Origin: Desulfovibrionales bacterium
Lineage (GTDB): Bacteria; Desulfobacterota; Desulfovibrionia; Desulfovibrionales; Desulfonatronaceae
Assembly: GCA_007693505.1 (NCBI GenBank)
Contig: REDL01000075.1
Coordinates: 1-64,000, forward strand
Direction: 5' to 3'
DNA length: 64,000 bases
In this document: positions 26,705 to 36,029 of the stretch, one piece after another
How positions within the stretch are numbered: position 1 is the first letter of the stretch
Layout of the letters: each line of letters starts with the position of its first letter
The notes under the pieces: model-generated
The model's database searches: none
What the model was told of the DNA's origin: nothing
Seen by the model: the letters and a program-made list of their open reading frames with translations, nothing else
Made by a program: the position numbers and the translations under genes

Positions 26705-28528
26705 CTATTTCCCACCCAAAACATGCCGCCTGGACGCGGAGAGAGTCGTTTTGCGCAGTCGGATGGAGTGCGGCGTGACCTCCACCAATTCGTCCTCCCG
26801 AATAAAATGCAGGGCCCATTCCAGGGTGAGCGGCAGGACGGGCGTCAAAATGATCGACTCGTCTTTGCCGGATGCGCGCATGTTGGTCAGTTTCTTTTCC
26901 TTGCAAGGATTAACGTTCAGGTCGCTCTCCCGGTTGTGCTCGCCCACGATCATCCCTTCGTAAACCGGCTCGCCCGGAGAGATGAAGAGCCGGCCACGGG
27001 GCTCCAGGTTGAACAGGGCATACGGCACCGCGGTCCCGGACCGATCGGCCACGATGGAGCCCAGGAAACGGGTGGGAAAGTCACCGCGGTAGTCCTCGTA
27101 GCCTGAAAAGTAGGAATTCATCACCCCAGTGCCTTTGGTGTCCGTCAGGAATTCGTCCCGGTAGCCGATCAGCCCCCGAGATGGGATGGAGAATTCCACT
27201 CGAACCCGACCGGTCCCCTTGTTCACCAGGTTGGACATCCGCCCCTTGCGGATGGACAGCTTTTCCGTAACCACGCCCAGAAAAATCTCCTCGCAGTCCA
27301 CGAAGAGATGTTCCATGGGCTCCTGGCGCTGGCCCCCGACCTCCCTGTAGATCACCTCGGGCCGGCCCACGCTGAGTTCATATCCTTCGCGACGCATGGT
27401 TTCGATCAGGATGGCCATCTGAAACTCACCGCGACCCTTGACCAGAAAACTGTCCCGGTCTTCGGTCTCCTCCACCCGAATGGCCACGTTGCGCAGGGTC
27501 TCCTTGACCAGGCGGTCCCAGATTTTCCGGGACTGGACGAACTTGCCCTCCCGTCCGGCCAATGGCGAGGTATTTATCGTGAACTTCATGGCCACGGTGG
27601 GTTCGTCCACGGCGATCCGCCGCAAAGCCGAAGGCTCGGCCTTGGTGCAAATGGTATCACCGATATGCACGTTTTCAATCCCGGCCAACACCGCGATATC
27701 CCCAGGCTCAACCTCGGCCACCTCCTGCAGGCTCAGCCCGGCGTAGGTCTGCAGTTTCGTGACCCGCAACGGAAGATGCTCCGAGGCCGCATCGATGCAG
27801 ACCAACTGCTCGTTCTGTCGCGCGGATCCGTTGACCACCCGGCCAATGGCCAGTCGCCCGAGGTAGTCTGAATACCCCAGGTCCGCCACCAGCATCTGAA
27901 ACGGTTTGCCGGCCTCATAGGCCGGTCCGGGGATGGTCTGTAAAATTGCTTCAAACAGCGGGTGCAGATTTTCTCCCGGACCTACCAGAGACGTCTTGGC
28001 CACTCCGTCCCGGGCAATGGCGTACAGAACAGGAAAATCAAGCTGGTCCTCAGAGGCGTCCAGATCAATGAACAGATCGTAGACCTCATTGAGCACTTCC
28101 TCCACCCGGGCATCCTGACGATCAATCTTGTTGATGACCACGATGACCTTCAACTTGGCCTCCAGAGTCTTCTTCAACACGAAGCGGGTCTGGGGCAGTG
28201 GGCCTTCGGAGGCGTCCACCAGGAGCACCGCGCCATCAGCCATGGACAGGGAGCGCTCCACCTCCCCGCCAAAGTCCGCGTGACCCGGAGTATCGATAAT
28301 ATTGATTTTTACCCCCTCCCAGAACACGGCGCAGTTCTTGGCCGCAATGGTGATCCCGCGTTCCCGCTCCAGGTCCATGGAGTCCATGATCCGTTCGGCC
28401 ACTTCCTGATTGTCTCGAAACAGCCCGCTTTGCCGGAACAAGGCATCGACAAGGGTCGTCTTGCCGTGGTCTACGTGGGCGATGATTGCGATGTTCCTGA
28501 TGGCTGAATTGGTCGTATGTTGTGTCAT
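26705..28528 (-). CDS. typA: GTP-binding protein TypA/BipA
   Basis: A 607-aa translational GTPase that binds the 70S ribosome and assists 50S assembly, mostly at low temperature or under stress. G-domain motifs are AHVDHGKTT (17-25), [12 protein letters not shown] and NKIDR. The TypA-specific C-terminal domain ends with [15 protein letters not shown] 28528 gives 607 residues, equal to E. coli BipA. In-frame starts at 28558 and further upstream remain possible because no clear ribosome site is visible. It is convergent with infA and divergent from gspF. Confidence 0.93.
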   Translation of the reverse strand: MTQHTTNSAIRNIAIIAHVDHGKTTLVDALFRQSGLFRDNQEVAERIMDSMDLERERGITIAAKNCAVFWEGVKINIIDTPGHADFGGEVERSLSMADGAVLLVDASEGPLPQTRFVLKKTLEAKLKVIVVINKIDRQDARVEEVLNEVYDLFIDLDASEDQLDFPVLYAIARDGVAKTSLVGPGENLHPLFEAILQTIPGPAYEAGKPFQMLVADLGYSDYLGRLAIGRVVNGSARQNEQLVCIDAASEHLPLRVTKLQTYAGLSLQEVAEVEPGDIAVLAGIENVHIGDTICTKAEPSALRRIAVDEPTVAMKFTINTSPLAGREGKFVQSRKIWDRLVKETLRNVAIRVEETEDRDSFLVKGRGEFQMAILIETMRREGYELSVGRPEVIYREVGGQRQEPMEHLFVDCEEIFLGVVTEKLSIRKGRMSNLVNKGTGRVRVEFSIPSRGLIGYRDEFLTDTKGTGVMNSYFSGYEDYRGDFPTRFLGSIVADRSGTAVPYALFNLEPRGRLFISPGEPVYEGMIVGEHNRESDLNVNPCKEKKLTNMRASGKDESIILTPVLPLTLEWALHFIREDELVEVTPHSIRLRKTTLSASRRHVLGGK

Positions 28529-28793
28529 GTGTGATGTGGTTGAAGGGTTGATGTGCATGGTCCCACGATTGCCGTTTGGCCCGTTGTCGTGATTTTCGTG
28601 ACGGCAATCATTCCGCCCTGGCAAGAACAGAACTGCCCTTTTTATTATCATGACGGACTTGGCGGCGATTGTAAATGCGCTGCCTTGGCGAAGACGGGGG
28701 TATCCGTCATTTTCTTTTGCCATTTTCTTGTTGGACATCCGCGGCCCAAGCGGGCAAAATTACGAGGACGTTTTCTTTTGGAAAAGGAACTCC

Positions 28794-29999
28794 GTGCCGA
28801 CATTTCACTACCTGGCCCTGGATCACCGGGGCGAACAGCGCAAGGGGTTGTGCGAGGCCGAGAGCCAGGCGACAGCCTATGCAAAGCTTCAAGAGCAGGG
28901 GCTGTTGCCGATCCGGCTCGGCAACGCCGGTCAAACGCAGGGCCGATTCCTGCCCAAGCTCTCAGCATACAGCTCCTGGTCGCGGCGTATTCGTCTGGAC
29001 GAATCCTTCTACTCCCTGGGCATGATGCTTCAGGGCGGTGGGTCCCTGGCTCAGAGCCTGGACCTGTTGGCCCGGATGTCCTCCGGTGGTGCAGCCGCAT
29101 TCTGGCTGCGCATCCGGGACGCCGTGGAAAGCGGGGAAGCGTTTTCCACGGCCTTGCGGGCCCACCCCGGCATCGTCTCTCCGGTGTACGCGGCCATGAT
29201 CCAGGTCGCGGAGCAGGTGGGTCGGCTGGGCGAAGTGCTGGAACGCATCGCCCGGTACGAAGAGGGCCGCCGAGACTTCCGGGAAAAGCTGCTGACCTCC
29301 CTGGGCTATCCCCTGACCATCCTGATCATCGGCCTGGGAGCGGTTTTTTTCCTGCTCTCCCGGGTTCTGCCGCGCATTGCGGACATAGTCACCACCTCGG
29401 CCGGAGAACTGGCCTGGGACACCAGACTGCTGCTGCATATCGGAACATGGATGGAGACATGGGGCGTCCTGATGTTGCTGGGTTTGGCCGGAACGGTTTT
29501 TTTCGGTGTTACAGCCTGCAAACACCGGCCGAAATTGCGCTTGCGCCTGGATCGCCTGCTCTGGCGATTGCCGGTGGTCCAAAAAGGCGTCCTGGCCCGC
29601 TTCTGTGGACTGGTTTCCTTTCAAATCCAGGCCGGGATCCCGCTGGTCCAGGCCTTGCAAAGCTCAGCCCAGGGCGTAGGGTCGCTTTTTTTTCGGGAAA
29701 AAATGCTTCAGGCCGCCAGAGACGTCTCCACGGGTCAGCCTTTGGACGGCGTGCTCTGGAAGCAAGGCGTATATCCGGACGTTTTTCTGACCGCCATCAG
29801 TGCCGGCCGGACAGCCGGGAAGCTCGGCCCATTCCTGGAGCGTCTGGGCAAGCTCCTGGAACGCGAAACCGACGCTGCCCTGAAACGCTTCGCGGCCCTG
29901 ATCGAACCGGCCTTGATCCTGGCACTGGGTCTTCTGGTGGGCTTTTTGGTTCTGGCCGTGATGGGACCGATCTTTGACCTGACCTCCCAGGTCGGATGA
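28794..29999 (+). CDS. gspF: Type II secretion inner membrane platform protein GspF
   Basis: A 401-aa polytopic protein of the T2SS inner membrane platform, the partner of the GspE ATPase. It holds two copies of the T2SSF fold. The first is around residues 65-190, with FYSLGMMLQGGGSLAQSL and GIVSPVYAAMIQVAEQVGRL. The second is around 270-390, with FCGLVSFQIQAGIPLVQAL and ISAGRTAGKL. Three membrane helices are visible. The GTG at 28794 was chosen because AAGGA lies five bases before it and MPTFHYLALDHRG is the usual GspF start; a longer frame begins at 28650. It is cut off from the other gsp genes by a gene on the other strand. Confidence 0.92.
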   Translation: MPTFHYLALDHRGEQRKGLCEAESQATAYAKLQEQGLLPIRLGNAGQTQGRFLPKLSAYSSWSRRIRLDESFYSLGMMLQGGGSLAQSLDLLARMSSGGAAAFWLRIRDAVESGEAFSTALRAHPGIVSPVYAAMIQVAEQVGRLGEVLERIARYEEGRRDFREKLLTSLGYPLTILIIGLGAVFFLLSRVLPRIADIVTTSAGELAWDTRLLLHIGTWMETWGVLMLLGLAGTVFFGVTACKHRPKLRLRLDRLLWRLPVVQKGVLARFCGLVSFQIQAGIPLVQALQSSAQGVGSLFFREKMLQAARDVSTGQPLDGVLWKQGVYPDVFLTAISAGRTAGKLGPFLERLGKLLERETDAALKRFAALIEPALILALGLLVGFLVLAVMGPIFDLTSQVG

Positions 30000-30012
30000 A
30001 CATCCGCGCATC

Positions 30013-30771
30013 TTAACGCAGAATCAGATACAGCACGCCCATGAACAATGGTTGGTGGAGCAGATAAATCAACAGGCTGTTGCGTCCCATCCAGGACAGC
30101 ATCCTGAAACCGGGTAGCGACAGGGCCGTCGAGAGAAAGGGCTGGCCTCGTCGAAGCATGGACTGGCCGATGTACACCCCCAGAAGCAGAACCCCGAGCC
30201 AGGGCAGAACCGGGACGTAGTCCTCCGTAAACGGCTTGTGGGTCATCATGCCCAGCCAGTGCAGCCAGGGATGATTGAAGACCGGATGCTGAACGGACAG
30301 CCCGACAAGGATGAACGCCACGCCCAAGACCATATTGAGGACATACAGACGAAGAAAAGGCAGGGCCAGTATCCGAGCCACGAAAATGAAGTGCAAAACA
30401 CCGAAGACCACCCAGGTCAGGGGAAAAATCAGGTAGGTACCCAGCGATACCAGACCTGCCGCCATGCCCAAGACGGCTTGACGTCGAACAAACCGCCAAA
30501 GGTTCAATCCATTCCGGGTGGACAGGGCTAGGCTTACGCCCACCGCCAACACGAAGCCACCCACGATCACCGCCCGCAGGCTCAACCAGAACGGGTCGGT
30601 CTGGAACCGGATGGAAACGACCCCGAAATAGTTGAGATCGAAAAAGAAATGATAGACGAGCATCAGCAGAACGGCCCCTCCTCGAAACAGATCCAGCACC
30701 GGCAGGCGCAGGGGGAAAGGGCCTTCCCGTTGCGGCGGGGCCAAAACAGTGTCAGAATCAACGTGATGCAT
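30013..30771 (-). CDS. DUF1624 (heparan-alpha-glucosaminide N-acetyltransferase-like) membrane protein
   Basis: A 252-aa inner membrane protein with about seven helices. It starts with LPVLDLFRGGAVLLMLVYHFFFD, the hallmark of DUF1624/acyltransferase-3-like proteins, in which the Arg and His lie in the acyl-transfer region. GVLHFIFVARILALPFL and GRNSLLIYLLHQPLFMG are also typical. Family members are thought to pass acetyl groups across the membrane to sugars. ATG 30771 was chosen; the much longer open frame is antisense to the neighbouring lipoprotein gene. It lies between gspF and the remaining plus-strand gsp genes. Confidence 0.85.
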   Translation of the reverse strand: MHHVDSDTVLAPPQREGPFPLRLPVLDLFRGGAVLLMLVYHFFFDLNYFGVVSIRFQTDPFWLSLRAVIVGGFVLAVGVSLALSTRNGLNLWRFVRRQAVLGMAAGLVSLGTYLIFPLTWVVFGVLHFIFVARILALPFLRLYVLNMVLGVAFILVGLSVQHPVFNHPWLHWLGMMTHKPFTEDYVPVLPWLGVLLLGVYIGQSMLRRGQPFLSTALSLPGFRMLSWMGRNSLLIYLLHQPLFMGVLYLILR

Positions 30772-30906
30772 TGTGGCGATGTCAGAGATTGGAGAACGCT
30801 TGTCAGGCCGCCCGCCAGAGCCTTCAAAACTTCCAGGAGCAAGACCGGACCCCGCAGTACAAGTTTTTTCAGCAAAGGCCAACAATTTCATCACGGTCTC
30901 TGGGGC

Positions 30907-32541
30907 ATGATAGTGGGCCTGAGCATGCTCTTGTTGCTCTCTTCCTGCACCCCGCGCGTGACGCATCCCCCCAGGGCAACTCCCCTGCTCACGGAACAGA
31001 CCCCCTTCGGGCCGGGCCTGACGCTGTCCGAGATGCTCGAACAGACACTGCGTGCCCAGTATCCGCCCCCAAGAATCGTTTTTCCCGTGCCGGAACAACT
31101 GCGGAATGCCTCGCCATCCTCCAACACCAAGATCGATGCATCGTCCGGCGATCCGCCCACCAAACATCCATGGGGCTACTTCATGGAAATAAGCCGGGAA
31201 CCGGTCACAGTGAGCCTGGTTTCCGATGCCACCGCTTTTGTCCTTGGGCCGGCAGCCCGTTCCAGCCGGCATGCCCAGGGCATGGACAGAATGGCCGGCA
31301 TACCCGAAGCCGGACTCGCCGTGGGCCAGGCCAATGGCGACATCCGGATCTGGAGTGAATGGCCGTGCACCTCCTTGACCCTGCCGACGCAGACACCGGT
31401 CACCCTGCTGACATGGGACGGCACTGGGCCGCTACTCGGTGCCGGCAATGCCCAAAGCGGTGAACTCCATGTTTTTGATCTGCGCCACTGCGCCCGGGTG
31501 GCCACGGTACCCAAAGAGCGACCGCTGCGCCAGGCGGCCCTGTCCTCCGCGCTGACCTGGGCCGCTGTGACGGATACCGGGCAACGACTGTTCGTCGGGC
31601 CGATCAGTGACCCGTTGTCCGACCCAGCGCTCACCTCCCCAATTCCGGAAAACAGCTCCATGCGGCACGTCGGCACCCTGCGCTTTCCGCCCCTGGCCCT
31701 GGCTTTCAGCCCCCGGGAGGGCCTGCTCCAGAGCGTGGACCAGGCCGGGTGGCTGCTGATCTGGACCTTGCCGGACATGAACCTTTTGGAGCAGGTCCTG
31801 GTTCCAGGCGGCCCTTTTGTCGACGGGCTGTTCCATGGCGAACACCTGCTCCTGCGCTCCGCCGATGAAACCTCCGAAACCCAGCACCCTGCGGACCGAG
31901 CATCCCTCAATGGGGTTGTGGTCTGGGATATCCCCAATTCCCGGATTGTTGACGCCAAGGAACTTTGGCCGCTCCAGAACGCATCGTCACCAGACCATGC
32001 CTCTCCTTGGAATCTGCTGCAGTTCTTCGCCCAGTTCAGTCTGGATGCCGGGTTACTGACCTTTCGCACGGGCCAGGAGCACTGGTTGCGCAAACTGCAT
32101 TTCGGTGCACCCCGGCTCAGCGTGCATGCCGCCGAAGACATCGGCATGCTGCGGGTCACCGAACCGGACCAGACCCAGCGATGGTACCATGCGACAACCG
32201 GCATGCCCGCCAAGACACCTTGTCCGGAACCAACGCGCCTGACACCTCTTGCCGTCACCCAGGACGGCATGGTGGACTGGGGTGAGCGGACCTTCGTTCT
32301 GGCTGATCCGCTCTTCCACAGAGATGGTTTCGTGCTCCTGGCCCGCCATGTTCCGGAATATCGTTTTTTCCTCTGGTGGGCGCCCTCCCGCGAGGTTTCA
32401 CGGGATTTGCACGACGTTATCTCGCTGGAAGAAGCCGGTGCAACCGACCGCCTGCCCCTGCGCAACAGCCTGTCCCAGGAAACGCCGCCCACCTGGATAT
32501 CCATTTCCGATCAACCTGAATATCTTGGAGATACAAAATGA
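30907..32541 (+). CDS. Predicted lipoprotein with beta-propeller-like repeats, T2SS-associated
   Basis: A 544-aa protein. The first 13 residues are hydrophobic and end in the lipobox LLLLSSC, giving lipidation at about Cys14. The mature part has several blocks resembling WD40/YVTN blades: [56 protein letters not shown] and [14 protein letters not shown]. The C-terminal third has no known match. ATG 30907 was chosen for the signal; longer starts overlap the DUF1624 gene. Its stop overlaps gspG by four bases, so it is made with the pseudopilins. It may be a secretin pilot, assembly scaffold or exported subunit; none is proven. Confidence 0.7.
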   Translation: MIVGLSMLLLLSSCTPRVTHPPRATPLLTEQTPFGPGLTLSEMLEQTLRAQYPPPRIVFPVPEQLRNASPSSNTKIDASSGDPPTKHPWGYFMEISREPVTVSLVSDATAFVLGPAARSSRHAQGMDRMAGIPEAGLAVGQANGDIRIWSEWPCTSLTLPTQTPVTLLTWDGTGPLLGAGNAQSGELHVFDLRHCARVATVPKERPLRQAALSSALTWAAVTDTGQRLFVGPISDPLSDPALTSPIPENSSMRHVGTLRFPPLALAFSPREGLLQSVDQAGWLLIWTLPDMNLLEQVLVPGGPFVDGLFHGEHLLLRSADETSETQHPADRASLNGVVVWDIPNSRIVDAKELWPLQNASSPDHASPWNLLQFFAQFSLDAGLLTFRTGQEHWLRKLHFGAPRLSVHAAEDIGMLRVTEPDQTQRWYHATTGMPAKTPCPEPTRLTPLAVTQDGMVDWGERTFVLADPLFHRDGFVLLARHVPEYRFFLWWAPSREVSRDLHDVISLEEAGATDRLPLRNSLSQETPPTWISISDQPEYLGDTK

Positions 32542-32975
32542 GACAGCAATCCGGCTTCAGCCTGATCGAATTGATGATCGTCGTGGTCATTCTCGGGCTG
32601 ATGGCCACGCTCCTCGTTCCCCGGGTCATGGATCGCCCGGACGAGGCCCGAGTGGCCAAGGCCAAAATGGACATCCGCACTCTTGAATCCGCCCTGCGCC
32701 TGTACCGCCTGGACAACGGCGCCTATCCCACCACCGAGCAGGGTCTCGCCGCCTTGATTCGCAAACCGGAGATTGCCCCACTGCCTCGAAACTTCCGTGA
32801 CGGCGGCTACCTGGAATCATCCACCGTGCCCAGAGACCCCTGGGGGAACGAATACCGCTATCGCTCTCCAGGTCAGCAGGGTCGTGGCTATGAAATCACT
32901 AGCCTGGGTGCGGACGGCAAGGAGGGGGGAACCGGTTTCGCTCAAGACATCAACAGCTGGGAACTGGACAATTGA
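32538..32975 (+). CDS. gspG: Major pseudopilin GspG
   Basis: A 145-aa major pseudopilin of the T2SS. The prepilin site is [12 protein letters not shown], cleaved after Gly6 with Glu at +5, followed by a 20-residue hydrophobic helix. The globular part has the GspG hallmarks [34 protein letters not shown] and the C-terminal calcium-site region [10 protein letters not shown]. The length is typical. It overlaps the lipoprotein gene upstream and the gspH gene downstream by four bases each. Confidence 0.95.
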   Translation: MRQQSGFSLIELMIVVVILGLMATLLVPRVMDRPDEARVAKAKMDIRTLESALRLYRLDNGAYPTTEQGLAALIRKPEIAPLPRNFRDGGYLESSTVPRDPWGNEYRYRSPGQQGRGYEITSLGADGKEGGTGFAQDINSWELDN

Positions 32976-33415
32976 GCCGTGTTATTGTGCACCGCCGTGC
33001 TTCTGAAGGCCTGACCATGGTGGAATTGCTCATCGTGCTCTTCATCGTCAGTTTAGGCTGGTTCACCTTGCTGCCCAGGCTTGACCCCACCCGCCCCTCA
33101 GCCAGGGAAACGCCGTTGCATCAGGTAAACACGCTGCTGGCCCAGGCACACGACGCGGCCCTGCAAACCGGAGTATTTCAGACTATTCGCCTGGACCCGG
33201 TTTCCGGCGCCCTGTCCTGGAATGAGACAGTACAGCGCATGCCGCATCCTCCGAGCCGCTGTCTCGTGAACGGGGCGCCGTGTCCCCACCCTTTGAGCGA
33301 ATTCCGCATCTATCCCCAAGGGCATATGGACCGGCTTGAGCTGCACTTTCCGGGTGGCGAGCGCTGGACCACCATGGACCTGGCCACCCGGTTGAGCCCG
33401 GAGCATCGCCCATGA
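32972..33415 (+). CDS. gspH: Minor pseudopilin GspH
   Basis: A 147-aa minor pseudopilin. The cleavage site is EG-LTMVELL at residue 13, followed by a hydrophobic helix. The rest fits the small GspH/FimT fold, with [18 protein letters not shown]. The TTG start overlaps the gspG stop; a GTG five codons later is an alternative. Assigned to GspH by order (G-H-I-J-K) and by the non-classical +1 Leu motif. Confidence 0.85.
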   Translation: MSRVIVHRRASEGLTMVELLIVLFIVSLGWFTLLPRLDPTRPSARETPLHQVNTLLAQAHDAALQTGVFQTIRLDPVSGALSWNETVQRMPHPPSRCLVNGAPCPHPLSEFRIYPQGHMDRLELHFPGGERWTTMDLATRLSPEHRP

Positions 33416-33840
33416 CCAGGGCCCTAGCCAGGAGACGCGCGTCCTGCACCATCCACCCCAATCCTGCCCCGGACGCCGCAAGGGGATTCACCCTGGTGGA
33501 GGTCCTGGTTGCCCTGGTCATTGCCGCCATCCTGGCCTCCGGCTTGCTCGCCATGCAACAGCACGGTCTGAACCAGGCCAGCCGGGCCGATGTCCTCTGG
33601 CTGCACCTGAACACGGCCCAGGAGGCGCTCATGGGCCGAAATATCGGCCTCGAAACTTCCAGCCTGGTCTCATCCAATGGGCTTGCCTCCGGTGCGACAC
33701 CACCCGGTGGCATGGCCCCTTCCTCCGTCTGGATCACCACCAGCCCGCCAACCCCGAAGTGGCCATCTCCATGGCTGACACTGACCACCCGTGTGCAGGG
33801 ACAGGAAACACAATGGTCCTGGCCGGTGACTTCGCCATAA
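33412..33840 (+). CDS. gspI: Minor pseudopilin GspI
   Basis: A 142-aa minor pseudopilin. A 25-residue leader ends in ARG-FTLVEVLVALVIAAILA, the prepilin peptidase site with Glu at +5. The globular domain is short and Pro-rich at its end (TPKWPSPW). GspI forms the tip complex with GspJ and GspK. It overlaps gspH by four bases. The leader is longer than usual, so a later start is possible, but none with a good signal is visible. Confidence 0.85.
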   Translation: MTRALARRRASCTIHPNPAPDAARGFTLVEVLVALVIAAILASGLLAMQQHGLNQASRADVLWLHLNTAQEALMGRNIGLETSSLVSSNGLASGATPPGGMAPSSVWITTSPPTPKWPSPWLTLTTRVQGQETQWSWPVTSP

Positions 33841-33882
33841 GGCTGTTACCGGAGCTGTGACCGGGAAAATTGACCAGGACCG

Positions 33883-34506
33883 ATGACCAGGACCTTCAAA
33901 ACCATTTCGCGACAAACCGCCGCAAGATTGGACCTGGGCCTCCGCGCCAGGCACCTCCACCCAGGCTTTACCCTGGTGGAAATCCTGGTGGCGCTGGTGG
34001 TGGCCGGACTGCTTACCGCCCTGCTTGCGACGGTCCTTGGACGTGGGCTTGTGGCCTCTTCGGCCTTGGAGGACACCGTGGAACGCCAGCGCTCCCGGAT
34101 TGTTCTGCACCGATTATTGAGCCTGGATCTCCGTGGAAAAATCCCGGAAACGGAACTGACCATCACGGAGCACGGGTTTACACTCGAAACCGTGGCCAAT
34201 CATCTGGTTCCCGGCCCTTTGCCCGTGACCGTCACCTGGGACTTTTCACGTCGCCAGGTCCGCCGTATCGAGGAACAGCCGGAACTGGACTATGCCCTGG
34301 AGCTGCTGGTGATCGCGGACCTGCAAGGTGCGACGCTGGCCTTCCACGACCTGAGCGAGGACCGCTGGGTGCCTGCAAGGTCGTGGCTGCTGGAATCACA
34401 GCGTCCGGCTCCGGCCGGCCTGCGCCTTGAGCTGCTCCCCACCGGTGCGCGAACCGCCTGGGAGATCATCCACCGCTTGCCTTTGGAACACGATGCACCG
34501 CATTGA
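33883..34506 (+). CDS. gspJ: Minor pseudopilin GspJ
   Basis: A 207-aa minor pseudopilin. The cleavage site is HPG-FTLVEILVALVVAGLLTA after a leader of 28 residues. The C-terminal domain includes VTVTWDFSRRQVRR and LVIADLQGATLAFHD, consistent with GspJ. It forms the pseudopilus tip with GspI and GspK. Its end overlaps the start of gspK by 14 bases. Confidence 0.88.
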   Translation: MTRTFKTISRQTAARLDLGLRARHLHPGFTLVEILVALVVAGLLTALLATVLGRGLVASSALEDTVERQRSRIVLHRLLSLDLRGKIPETELTITEHGFTLETVANHLVPGPLPVTVTWDFSRRQVRRIEEQPELDYALELLVIADLQGATLAFHDLSEDRWVPARSWLLESQRPAPAGLRLELLPTGARTAWEIIHRLPLEHDAPH

Positions 34507-35509
34507 CCGCTCACCCCGCTGCGCTGGTTCCGTGCTGGTCCTGGTGCTTGTCACCCTGCTCCTGTTCAGCACCGTGGCCCTGCGGGTCGTCCACCTCGCC
34601 GCTCTGGCTGAAGAAGAGCACGTTCTGCTTCTGCAGTCGGCCAACGCCGCTTTTCAGGCCGAAGCCGCGGTGCACAAAGCCCTGGAAATCATCACCAGCT
34701 TCTCCGATCACATCGGTGCTCCAGATACCCCCCTAAGCCGGCCCCAATGGCAAGAGGACGGCATCCGCATCACCATCGCGCCCATCAACACCAGGTTGAA
34801 CCTCAACGCCTTGCATCCGCCCTTCTTGCCGCCGCAGGCCATGGCCAGGATGCAGGAAGGTCTGGAACGTTTCTTCAGGACAGCAGAGCTCCACGGCCGC
34901 TTCCCGGAAAATCATCGCCAGGAATTCGGCGGTGAAATACGCAATATTCTGCTCTGGCTGGGTGAGGGGTATGATCCGGGACAGCCTGATTCCGCCCACA
35001 TGGCCGACGCCCCCTACTCCGGCTTCCAACCCTCCTATCGTCCCAGAAAAGGCCCCATGCAGCGCCCGGAGGAATTGCTTCTGGTCGCCGGCTTCTCCGG
35101 ACTTGACCCGGAATGGGTCCGTCAATCCTTCACGGTTTGGGGGACGGACGGCCGGATCAATCTGAATCTGGCCGAGGAAGCGTTGATCCTGGCCCTGGCT
35201 CCGGAACTGACAAGCTACTGGCCGGCAATTTTGCGACACCGCACGGAAAATGGCTTCCAGCGCCTGGACGAGCTGATCACCCGCGTGGGGCTGCCCATGG
35301 ACCTCTATCAGCGTGTCCTGCCCCATCTGACCATCAGTGTCGACATCCTGGAGGTCTTGATTGAGGTCCGCCAGCCAGCATGGTATGAACAGCATCGGCT
35401 CATTGTGGAACGGCCCTCCATCCTCACCAACATCCCACCAAGAATTCTGGCCAGGGATATTATTGTGTCCAGACCAATCCGGGATAGAGCTCCGCTCCCA
35501 TTCCGGTAA
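34493..35509 (+). CDS. gspK: Pseudopilus tip protein GspK
   Basis: A 338-aa minor pseudopilin, the largest one, capping the pseudopilus. The N-terminal site is CAG-SVLVLVLVTLLLFS, lacking the +5 Glu as GspK normally does. The T2SSK features INTRLNLNALHPPFLPP, GRINLNLAEEALILALAPEL and the SAM-like segment FQRLDELITRVGL are clear. ATG 34493 was chosen because it gives the short leader expected; an upstream in-frame ATG lies inside gspJ. Confidence 0.9.
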   Translation: MHRIDRSPRCAGSVLVLVLVTLLLFSTVALRVVHLAALAEEEHVLLLQSANAAFQAEAAVHKALEIITSFSDHIGAPDTPLSRPQWQEDGIRITIAPINTRLNLNALHPPFLPPQAMARMQEGLERFFRTAELHGRFPENHRQEFGGEIRNILLWLGEGYDPGQPDSAHMADAPYSGFQPSYRPRKGPMQRPEELLLVAGFSGLDPEWVRQSFTVWGTDGRINLNLAEEALILALAPELTSYWPAILRHRTENGFQRLDELITRVGLPMDLYQRVLPHLTISVDILEVLIEVRQPAWYEQHRLIVERPSILTNIPPRILARDIIVSRPIRDRAPLPFR

Positions 35510-36029
35510 CTCTTTTCCCGGAAACAAATGCCAACCTCTATCCATCTCGTGCTCAGCAGGACATCCTTTCCGGGGCCACATGCCGTGGTGCTGAGTTTGG
35601 AATCGGGGCGGCATTGGCAAACATCAACAAGAGGACATGCCGAAGGCAAAAAATGATACCATTGATGACCGCACGAAACCATGACCATCCCGACCGCCGC
35701 CAGGGCAATCTTGCTCTCACGTAAATATTTGAATTTTTTGAAGATTATTTGCCCTGCTTGGGACGGATCGACTGTTTGACTGAACCCGGAATCGGTCATC
35801 AAGCCGTTGCCGGGCGCCAAAGGCACAACTTCCTGTTTTTATGGGGCGACGGCGTGATGTTCCGCGACCGGTGAAGCAGTTTCGAACCGTCCCAGGCAGG
35901 GCAAACCAGCCGTCTTTGCAAGAACAATTGGTGAGAACAAAAATGCCCTGCAACCGCCGCTCCCGGTATGCCTCGATTTGCCAGGACACATTGATCACAA
36001 ACTAAACCAGATCGTTATCGAGTTGCCCG
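35510..36029. other. 520-base gap between gspK and gspL, no gene
   Basis: No convincing frame is visible, and base composition is less GC-rich than the flanking genes. GCAGGGCA at 35896-35903 is complementary to TGCCCTGC at 35944-35951, which could fold a long hairpin enclosing ACCA/TGGT. GGGCAAACC recalls part of a c-di-GMP-I riboswitch, but the rest of that consensus is missing. It may hold a leader or promoter for gspL-M-N. Confidence 0.45.

Noticed and set aside
35868-35892. tRNA T-arm-like string TTCGAAACTG on the minus strand
   Set aside because: The flanking bases do not pair and no acceptor, D or anticodon arm can be drawn.
35890-35925. Possible c-di-GMP-I riboswitch (GGGCAAACC)
   Set aside because: Only the first conserved block is present; the GACGCAAAGCC block and receptor elements are missing.
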